NCBI GenBank assembly: GCA_902766185.1
Contig: CACXCQ010000109.1
Span: forward strand, 1 to 19,225
Source of the DNA: an uncultured Eubacteriales bacterium
Lineage (GTDB): Bacteria; Bacillota; Clostridia; Peptostreptococcales; Anaerovoracaceae
Reading direction: 5' to 3'
DNA: 19,225 nucleotides
Positions 1-4,893 of this stretch are shown here, piece after piece. The translations under genes were made by a program, and so were the position numbers. The notes below the pieces were generated by a model. The model ran no database searches. It had not been told where the DNA came from and saw only the letters and a program-made list of their open reading frames with translations. Every line of letters starts with the position of its first letter. Position 1 is the stretch's first letter.

Positions 1-486
1 GACGACGTTCAGCTTCTTGCACTTCGGGTGGGGAGCCAGGATGATAGCATTTCTGGTCTTCAGAGCCATGTTGGACTTAACGATCGGAGTAGCTTCGCCG
101 TTGGTAACAGGCATGATACCCGCGATAACGCCCATCGGCTTCGCATAAGCTGTGATTCCAGGGCCACCGGACGGAGCGTCGTCAACCTTGCCGACCGACT
201 TCTTGTCCTTCATCTTGATGTAGGAACCCCAGACCTTACCATAGATCTTGCCAACCTTATCTTCTGCAATACCCATGCCGGATTCTTCGACCAGCATTTC
301 AGCGAACATCTTCGCCTTCTCGGGCTTTGTCAGGTTGTAGGTGACTGCTGCCGTGATCAGGTCAACGTCTTCCTGTGTGAAGTTCTCAGCGACTGCCTGA
401 GCGGCCTTTGCCTTCTCAACGAGTCCTGCGATGTAGACTGCTGCTTCCTCTCTGCGGGCAGCTCTTTCTTCTGGTGTAGATGCCAT
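1..486 (-). CDS. Aldehyde dehydrogenase family protein, N-terminal part (3' end outside window)
   Basis: The reading frame starts at the ATG complementary to 484-486 and stays open to the window edge, giving the first 162 residues. A good AAGGAGG lies nine bases upstream of the start. Near residues 117-157 the segment GVIAGIMPVTN, then KSNMALKTRNA and APHPKC, matches the cofactor-binding region of the CoA-acylating aldehyde dehydrogenases (AdhE N-terminal half, EutE/PduP, succinate-semialdehyde dehydrogenase). These interconvert an aldehyde and its acyl-CoA using NAD(P). The catalytic cysteine region lies outside the window, so the substrate cannot be read. No encapsulation-type leader peptide is obvious; the first 20 residues are charged and Ala/Glu-rich. 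It is the presumed target of the sigma-54 activator encoded at 921-2303, because a -24/-12 promoter precedes it. Family call is secure; the acylating type is likely; the substrate is unknown. Confidence 0.85.
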   Translation of the reverse strand, partial: MASTPEERAARREEAAVYIAGLVEKAKAAQAVAENFTQEDVDLITAAVTYNLTKPEKAKMFAEMLVEESGMGIAEDKVGKIYGKVWGSYIKMKDKKSVGKVDDAPSGGPGITAYAKPMGVIAGIMPVTNGEATPIVKSNMALKTRNAIILAPHPKCKKLNVV

Positions 487-573
487 TTTCTAAGTCCTCC
501 TTTAATAAAGATTTAAATTGTGAACATTTTCACGCCCTTCGGGACAGCCCCTCCGGGTTCACACAGAATATTA

Positions 574-589
574 AGCAATGTTCGTGCCA
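574..589 (-). promoter_or_regulatory. Sigma-54 (-24/-12) promoter of the aldehyde dehydrogenase
   Basis: Read on the minus strand the site is TGGCAC, five bases, TTGCT. This is almost the full consensus TGGCAC-N5-TTGCA/T, with the essential GG and GC at the correct spacing. Transcription would start near 562, leaving a leader of about 76 bases before the ATG at 486. A dedicated sigma-54 activator gene lies just upstream. Confidence 0.88.
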
Positions 590-764
590 AGTTTCCCGCA
601 AAAGCTGGTCCGGCCGGAGACGATCTGCCGGTTTATTCCCGCGTATCCGTGCAAAGGCTGGAAATACAAGGGTCGAAGTGATGCAAAAAAGAGAAAAAAC
701 CGGGCGGGTCCGAAAACTTCTCCATAAGCAACGTCTGTGGGAAAGAAGGAAAATCATACGCTTT

Positions 765-780
765 GATTCAAATATGAATC
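765..780. promoter_or_regulatory. Palindromic candidate enhancer site 1
   Basis: GATTCA and TGAATC are separated by AATA. The same half-sites with a four-base spacer recur at 885-900, with centres exactly 120 bp apart. The site lies about 210 bp upstream of the predicted sigma-54 start, where a bacterial enhancer-binding protein normally binds. That the neighbouring Fis-type HTH protein binds here is inference. Confidence 0.65.
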
Positions 781-878
781 GCGAAAATGAAAGAGAATAT
801 CAATATTCGGACAAAAGTCGTGAAAAACGTTAAATTCATGGGAAAAACAAAGCGCAACGAGTAACGATACAAAAATGA

Positions 879-906
879 ATCGCTGATTCAAAAGTGAATC
901 AGCGAT
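879..906. promoter_or_regulatory. Palindromic candidate enhancer site 2 (12-bp arms)
   Basis: ATCGCTGATTCA at 879-890 and its exact complement at 895-906 flank AAAG. The core GATTCA-N4-TGAATC is identical to site 1. A further TGAATC at 876-881 makes a second, overlapping inverted pair with 885-890. The site is about 330 bp upstream of the sigma-54 start and only 14 bases past the regulator's stop codon, so it could also form a weak terminator hairpin for the regulator. The downstream T-rich run on that strand is short and offset, which makes an operator role more likely. Confidence 0.6.
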
Positions 907-920
907 AGATTGGATCAGAA

Positions 921-2303
921 TCAGGTGTGCAGGCCGTGTTTCTTCAGCTTGCGGACGACGGTGGGCTGGCTGATGCCCAGAACCCTGGCGATCGCCCGGG
1001 TGGAGCCATAGTTTTCCAGGGCCTGCCGCAGGATATCCTTCTCGGCTTTGTCCAGAGCGGCAGCCAGAGATGTGTCGGAAGCCGGGCCGGTATTCGCCTC
1101 CGCTGCCTGACGTATAAAAATGAAGATATCTTCTCCGGAGATCACATCCGAGGAGGTGGTGATGATGAGTCGCTCCACGATGTTCTGCAGTTCCCGGATG
1201 TTTCCCGGCCAGGGGTAGTTCAGCAGGATGGCGATGGCGTCGGAGCCGAAGGATTTGTTCTCCCCAAGCTGCCGGTTGTACTTCGCCAGGTTCAGGCGCA
1301 GCAGCGGGACGATGTCCTCTCTCCGTTCCCGCAGAGGCGGGACTTCGAGGGGAACTACGTTCAGCCGGTAGTAGAGGTCCTCTCTGAATTTGCCCTCGGA
1401 TACAAGCTCCGCCAGATTCCGGTTGGTGGCGGAGATGATGCGCACATCCACAGGGATGGGATCCACCGCGCCTACGGGAGTGATCTGCCGCTCCTGGATG
1501 ACCTGCAGCAGCTTGACCTGCAGGTTCAGAGGGAGCTCGGAGATCTCGTCGAGGAAGATGGTCCCGTTCTGCGCGGCCTCGAAATAACCGCGCTTGCCGC
1601 CGGAACGGGAACCGGTAAAGGCGCCGGCCACGTAACCGAACAGTTCGGATTCGATGAGGTTTTCCGGGATAGCGCCGCAGTTCACGGTGACGAAGGGCTG
1701 CTTGTACCGGTCGCCCTCCTCGTGGAGCGTCCGCGCCAGGAGTCCTTTTCCTACGCCGGACTCACCGGTGATCAGCACTGTGGTGTTCACCGCCGCCAGC
1801 CGTCTGGCCAGAGCCACCACGTTTTTCATGGCCTCGCTGAAGGCGACGATATCGTGCTCCATCTCGGGAAGAGGATCGGAATCGGTGAGGTCGCGCACGT
1901 TGGACAGGGGGAAACTGTTCTCCCGTGAGCGGGTGCGGCTGATCCCCGTGATGTCTCTGGAGGTGGTGATGATCAGCTGCATGCTGCCGGCATCGTCGAA
2001 GATGGGCGTGCCGGTGGTGAGCAGACGGACTCCCTGTTTGTTCTCGTGGATGATGGTCAGCTCGCGCTGCTCGACCAGAACCCTTTTGGTCACGGAGGGA
2101 GAGAAGATCCCCTGCTGTTCGAGGTCTTCGACGCTGCGCCCCTGGATCTGCTCCATATCGATGCCGTAGAGCTCCTCGCAGCTGCTGTTGCACCAAAGGC
2201 AGATCCCATCGCTGCTGTCGATGAAGACGGCGTCGGTGAAGCTTTCGAGAAGCGGGAGTATCTCCCGGAGCCGGATATTCAGATGTTCCAGAGATCTGAT
2301 CAT
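921..2303 (-). CDS. PAS-domain sigma-54-dependent transcriptional activator
   Basis: This is a bacterial enhancer-binding protein of 460 residues that uses ATP hydrolysis to open sigma-54 promoters. A PAS-like sensor occupies about residues 12-120. The AAA+ domain shows Walker A GESGVGKG (180-187), the sigma-54 contact loop GAFTGS (227-232, with Ser where the usual motif has Ala) and Walker B IFLDE (249-253). The segment YPWPGNIREL follows at 363-372. A Fis-type helix-turn-helix ends the protein (about 432-455). AGGAGA lies at good distance before the ATG. A sigma-A-type promoter is visible upstream. It lies just upstream of, and in the same direction as, the aldehyde dehydrogenase gene, separated by the -24/-12 promoter and two palindromes, so that gene is its likely target. 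The signal sensed by the PAS domain is unknown. Confidence 0.93.
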   Translation of the reverse strand: MIRSLEHLNIRLREILPLLESFTDAVFIDSSDGICLWCNSSCEELYGIDMEQIQGRSVEDLEQQGIFSPSVTKRVLVEQRELTIIHENKQGVRLLTTGTPIFDDAGSMQLIITTSRDITGISRTRSRENSFPLSNVRDLTDSDPLPEMEHDIVAFSEAMKNVVALARRLAAVNTTVLITGESGVGKGLLARTLHEEGDRYKQPFVTVNCGAIPENLIESELFGYVAGAFTGSRSGGKRGYFEAAQNGTIFLDEISELPLNLQVKLLQVIQERQITPVGAVDPIPVDVRIISATNRNLAELVSEGKFREDLYYRLNVVPLEVPPLRERREDIVPLLRLNLAKYNRQLGENKSFGSDAIAILLNYPWPGNIRELQNIVERLIITTSSDVISGEDIFIFIRQAAEANTGPASDTSLAAALDKAEKDILRQALENYGSTRAIARVLGISQPTVVRKLKKHGLHT

Positions 2304-2335
2304 GGTTTTCTCCTGTCTGCTGTTCCTGTACTCAC

Positions 2336-2364
2336 AGTTTATTTGTTTCTTCCGCCGAATTCAA
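2336..2364 (-). promoter_or_regulatory. Sigma-A-type promoter of the sigma-54 activator gene
   Basis: On the minus strand, TTGAAT (2364-2359) and TAAACT (2341-2336) are 17 bp apart. The predicted start is near 2329, about 25 bases before the start codon. The palindrome at 2388-2405 lies upstream of the -35 element, centred around -67. Confidence 0.6.
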
Positions 2365-2387
2365 GAGAAATCCGAAGTTAATCCGTT

Positions 2388-2405
2388 TGTTACGAATACG
2401 TAACA
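2388..2405. promoter_or_regulatory. Perfect palindrome in the divergent intergenic region (candidate operator)
   Basis: TGTTACG and CGTAACA flank AATA. The site lies between the divergently transcribed sigma-54 activator and XRE-type genes. Its half-sites differ from the GATTCA enhancers, so a different protein probably binds. The XRE protein encoded at 2468 is one candidate. Confidence 0.5.
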
Positions 2406-2467
2406 CATTGGGAAAGGGGCTTTCATAGAATCAACGATACGAAGCATGAGGGGGAGGGGGTAATTTT

Positions 2468-2734
2468 TTGAAACAGCAACTGGTACACAGCGAAACAGTG
2501 GGAGAAAATCTGAGGATCCTTCGCAAGCGGTCGGGCCTTCTGCAGCGGGAGGTGGCGGCCCAGCTTCAGGTGAAAGAAATGGAGATCACGCGGGAGATCT
2601 ATGCCCAGATCGAGGCGGGGATCCACAACATCGATGTGGATGTGCTGCGGGCGCTGAAGCAGATCTACCGCGCCAGCTGGGAGGAGATCCTGGACGGCCC
2701 GCCAGAGGATGAGCCTGCCTTTGGGAAAAAATAA
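2468..2734 (+). CDS. Small XRE (Cro/CI)-type helix-turn-helix protein
   Basis: An 88-residue protein with one helix-turn-helix of the Cro/CI type over about residues 9-67. The pattern ENLRILRKRSGLLQREVAAQL, then IYAQIEAG, then VDVLRALKQIYRASWEEIL, corresponds to the five-helix fold with a divergent recognition segment. The chosen start is TTG, preceded by a strong GGAGGGGG; no in-frame ATG gives a complete domain. It has no sensor domain, so it is presumably a simple DNA-binding repressor or antitoxin-like regulator, but no toxin gene is adjacent. It is divergent from the sigma-54 activator and shares a 165-bp region holding a perfect palindrome. Its target is unknown. Confidence 0.72.
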   Translation: MKQQLVHSETVGENLRILRKRSGLLQREVAAQLQVKEMEITREIYAQIEAGIHNIDVDVLRALKQIYRASWEEILDGPPEDEPAFGKK

Positions 2735-2771
2735 GCGGAAATGATCCCCTTCGCCCGTCCGTAAATTTGTG

Positions 2772-2800
2772 TTGTGGATGGATGAGGAGCGTTCTATAAT
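2772..2800 (+). promoter_or_regulatory. Promoter of the lipoprotein gene at 2927
   Basis: TTGTGG and a perfect TATAAT are separated by 17 bp. The predicted start is about 2807, leaving a leader of roughly 120 bases. The leader contains a perfect 8-bp hairpin at 2884-2904 just before the ribosome binding site. Confidence 0.72.
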
Positions 2801-2883
2801 ATATCTGTGTTTCGGCACCGGTTCCGGAAGGGACCTGTGCGAATTCTGTCCATGGAAGGATGAGAACAGAGGTGGACGGGCTG

Positions 2884-2904
2884 GCTGAGGCTTTTGGCCT
2901 CAGC
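2884..2904 (+). promoter_or_regulatory. Hairpin in the lipoprotein leader
   Basis: GCTGAGGC and GCCTCAGC enclose the loop TTTTG. The hairpin ends ten bases before the GGGGAGA ribosome binding site. No T-run follows, so it is not an intrinsic terminator. It may stabilise the mRNA or adjust translation; the role is inferred. Confidence 0.4.
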
Positions 2905-2926
2905 GATAAGAAAGGGGAGAATCGAA

Positions 2927-3484
2927 ATGAAAAAAGGAATATGCATTCTCGTCATGGTGGTCATTGCTGTTGCGCTGAGCGCCTGCGGCGGCTCCCAGGA
3001 TCAGAGCGCGGACACCCCGACGAAGAGCAAGAGCAAAACAAACAAGGTCGCCGACATGTCCGTGGACGTCCCTGATTCCTGGACCGTGGAAAAGGATACC
3101 GACGACGAGTACGACGCCCAGATGCTCTTTCACGGAGATGTGGACGAGGACGGAAACTACGGAGACAATTACACGGCATGCATCATCGATGAGGAAGTGA
3201 CGGTCTCCGAAGGCCAGACGGTGGACGAGCTGTTTGACGAGTATACCGCGGAGATCGAGGCCCAGATCAGGGAATCGGACGATGCCGTGAACCTGAAGGT
3301 AAAGGAAGACACCTACGACGGCAAGCGGGTGAAGATCATGTCCTACCAGACAGCTGACGGCGTGGAGGTAAGGGAAGCCTTCATTATTATGGATAACCGG
3401 GTGATCTCCGTCACCATGGATTCCACCATTCCGGATGACGTGAACCAGTTCGAGGCCATCGTGAAATCCATTCGGGCAAAATGA
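2927..3484 (+). CDS. Small lipoprotein of unknown function
   Basis: The ATG at 2927 is preceded by GGGGAGA at six bases. An upstream in-frame TTG would put 11 residues before the signal peptide and is less likely. The 185-residue product opens with Lys-Lys, a hydrophobic stretch and the lipobox LSAC with Cys20, so it is predicted to be lipid-anchored outside the cytoplasmic membrane. A short Lys/Ser/Thr linker follows, then an acidic domain beginning VDVPDSWTVEKD and ending FEAIVKSIRAK. That start and end resemble the PsbP/DcrB-like lipoprotein fold, but this is pattern similarity only. Aspartate and glutamate are unusually common. It is monocistronic by layout: own promoter upstream and the infC promoter directly after it. 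I do not recognise a specific function. Confidence 0.8.
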   Translation: MKKGICILVMVVIAVALSACGGSQDQSADTPTKSKSKTNKVADMSVDVPDSWTVEKDTDDEYDAQMLFHGDVDEDGNYGDNYTACIIDEEVTVSEGQTVDELFDEYTAEIEAQIRESDDAVNLKVKEDTYDGKRVKIMSYQTADGVEVREAFIIMDNRVISVTMDSTIPDDVNQFEAIVKSIRAK

Positions 3485-3495
3485 TGAAATAGTTC

Positions 3496-3524
3496 TTGCA
3501 TTCGATGCGGAACTGTGTTAGAGT
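3496..3524 (+). promoter_or_regulatory. Promoter of the infC operon
   Basis: TTGCAT and TAGAGT are 17 bp apart, 12 bases after the preceding gene's stop codon. The predicted start is near 3531, at the beginning of the structured L20-type leader. Confidence 0.65.
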
Positions 3525-3530
3525 ACTTGA

Positions 3531-3660
3531 GGCAGAAAGAAGAAGTTATCCGCTTCTCACCTTAGGGGCAACGGCGCCTGGGTATCATATCGGACATCCT
3601 TTCGGGGATGGATTGAATGTTGCAGCGGATACTTTTGTGTCCGCTGTTATTGTGTAACCG
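3531..3660 (+). promoter_or_regulatory. L20-type leader of infC-rpmI-rplT with terminator/antiterminator switch
   Basis: In low-GC Gram-positives, excess L20 protein binds the infC leader and causes early termination. Here a terminator hairpin at 3623-3646 (CAGCGGATAC, TTTT, GTGTCCGCTG) is followed by a U-rich but interrupted tract. The sequence TATCCGCT at 3547-3554 is the exact complement of AGCGGATA at 3624-3631, the left arm of that terminator. The two pairings exclude each other, as expected for an antiterminator. A small hairpin (CATCC...GGATG) lies between them. Position and architecture fit the known L20 leader family; a covariance-model search was not possible. Confidence 0.75.
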
Positions 3661-3691
3661 GAAGGTAAAGGATTACAGGAGGTAAGGAACC

Positions 3692-4207
3692 ATTAGCAGA
3701 GAAGCTTTTATCAACGAAGAAATTCGTGGCAAAGAGCTGAGGATCATCGACACCGATGGAACCCAGCTTGGGATTATGAGCCGTCAGGAAGCGCTGGATC
3801 TGGCTGATCAGAAAAAGCTGGACCTGGTTTGCATCGCGCCGAAGGCGAATCCTCCGGTCTGCAGGATCCTCGATTACGGGAAATACCGTTACGAGATGCA
3901 GAAGCGGGAGAAGGAAGCCCGGAAAAAGCAGAAGACCATGCAGGTCAAGGAGATCCGGCTGTCCACCTTCATCGAAGATCACGACATCATGGTGAAGGCG
4001 AAGACCGCATCCAAGTTCCTGAAGGACGGAGATAAGCTGAAGGTCAGCCTCAGATTCCGGGGAAGAGAGCGGGATTACGTCGCCAGAGGGATGGAGGTCA
4101 TGGACAAGTTTGCCGAGGCCGTTGCCGATGTGGGAACGGTGGACCGCAAGCCGAAGTTCGAGGGCAGAAGCCTGACCATGACACTTTCGCCGAGAAAAGA
4201 TAAATAA
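3692..4207 (+). CDS. infC: Translation initiation factor IF-3 (ATT start codon)
   Basis: IF-3 binds the 30S subunit, checks start-codon and initiator-tRNA pairing and prevents premature joining of 50S. Translating from 3692 gives 171 residues starting [20 protein letters not shown], the standard IF-3 N-terminus. Later segments such as [12 protein letters not shown] and the C-terminal [16 protein letters not shown] are also typical. The start must be ATT: AGGAGGT lies at 3677-3683, an in-frame TAA sits at 3683-3685, and the first in-frame ATG (3776) would cut off 28 conserved residues. IF-3 discriminates against AUU, so this start allows IF-3 to repress its own translation, as known in E. coli. 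It is first gene of infC-rpmI-rplT, behind the L20-type leader. Confidence 0.96.
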   Translation: MSREAFINEEIRGKELRIIDTDGTQLGIMSRQEALDLADQKKLDLVCIAPKANPPVCRILDYGKYRYEMQKREKEARKKQKTMQVKEIRLSTFIEDHDIMVKAKTASKFLKDGDKLKVSLRFRGRERDYVARGMEVMDKFAEAVADVGTVDRKPKFEGRSLTMTLSPRKDK

Positions 4208-4233
4208 TTCAGATAAGCAATAGGAGGAACAAC

Positions 4234-4434
4234 ATGGCAAAAAACAAGATGAAGTCTCACAGAGGCGCATGCAAACGTTTCAAAGTGACCGGTTCAGGAA
4301 AGGTAAAGAGAAATAAGGCATACAAGAGTCATATCCTTACGAAGAAGAGCCAGAAGAGAAAGAGAGGCCTGAGAAAGGCGACCACTTTGACGAGTGCGGA
4401 TCTGAACAGAATCAAGGAAGTGCTGAGCAAGTAA
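4234..4434 (+). CDS. rpmI: 50S ribosomal protein L35 (bL35)
   Basis: A 66-residue very basic protein of the large subunit. The start [20 protein letters not shown] and the segments [25 protein letters not shown] and LNRIKEVL are characteristic, and the length is normal. AGGAGG lies before the ATG. It lies 26 bases after infC and 12 before rplT, the usual gene order, and is expected to be controlled through the L20 leader. Confidence 0.97.
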   Translation: MAKNKMKSHRGACKRFKVTGSGKVKRNKAYKSHILTKKSQKRKRGLRKATTLTSADLNRIKEVLSK

Positions 4435-4446
4435 GGAGGAGAAACG

Positions 4447-4800
4447 ATGGCAAGAGTTAAGAAAGGTGTCAACGCACACAAAAGACATAAAAAAGTACTG
4501 AAGATGGCAAAGGGCTTCTATGGTGCCAAGAGCACGACCTATAGAGCCGCTAAGCCCGCGACCATGAGAGCACTGCGCTCCGCCTATATCGGCCGCAAGA
4601 ACAAGAAGAGAGAATACAGAAAACTGTGGATCGCCAGAATCAACGCGGCGGCCAGAATGAACGGCATGTCCTACAGCAGACTGATCGATGGCCTGAAGAA
4701 GTCCAACATCGACATCAACAGAAAGATGCTGTCCGAGATCGCGATCAACGATCCCGCCGGATTCACCAAGCTGTGTGATACCGCAAAGGCTGCGCTGTAA
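4447..4800 (+). CDS. rplT: 50S ribosomal protein L20 (bL20)
   Basis: A 117-residue protein needed early in 50S assembly, and the feedback regulator of its own operon through the leader RNA. It starts [19 protein letters not shown], followed by [16 protein letters not shown] and [20 protein letters not shown], all hallmarks of bL20. AAGGAGGAG precedes the ATG. It is the last gene of the operon; an intrinsic terminator follows 43 bases later. Confidence 0.97.
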   Translation: MARVKKGVNAHKRHKKVLKMAKGFYGAKSTTYRAAKPATMRALRSAYIGRKNKKREYRKLWIARINAAARMNGMSYSRLIDGLKKSNIDINRKMLSEIAINDPAGFTKLCDTAKAAL

Positions 4801-4843
4801 ATCAAACAACGACACAGTCATCATTCATATATTTATGCAGAGG

Positions 4844-4877
4844 CTCCGGGAATTGGTTCCGGAGTTTCTGTTTTTTT
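4844..4877 (+). terminator. Intrinsic terminator of the infC-rpmI-rplT operon
   Basis: CTCCGGGA at 4844-4851 pairs with TTCCGGAG at 4857-4864 around the loop ATTGG, followed by TTTCTG and seven T. The T-tract runs directly into the promoter of the next gene. Confidence 0.85.
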
Positions 4878-4878
4878 C

Positions 4879-4887
4879 TGTTATAAT
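4879..4887 (+). promoter_or_regulatory. Extended -10 promoter giving a probable leaderless mRNA
   Basis: TG-T-TATAAT is a perfect extended -10 element; no -35 of quality is seen because that position is occupied by the upstream terminator stem. The last base of the hexamer is 4887, so the usual start distance of about seven bases lands on 4894, the A of the ATG. There is no Shine-Dalgarno sequence between. Together this predicts a leaderless transcript. Confidence 0.6.
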
Positions 4888-4893
4888 GACGCT

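Noticed and set aside
28..516. 162-residue plus-strand open frame at the window start
   Set aside because: It is antisense to the aldehyde dehydrogenase, whose translation matches a known family over its whole length.
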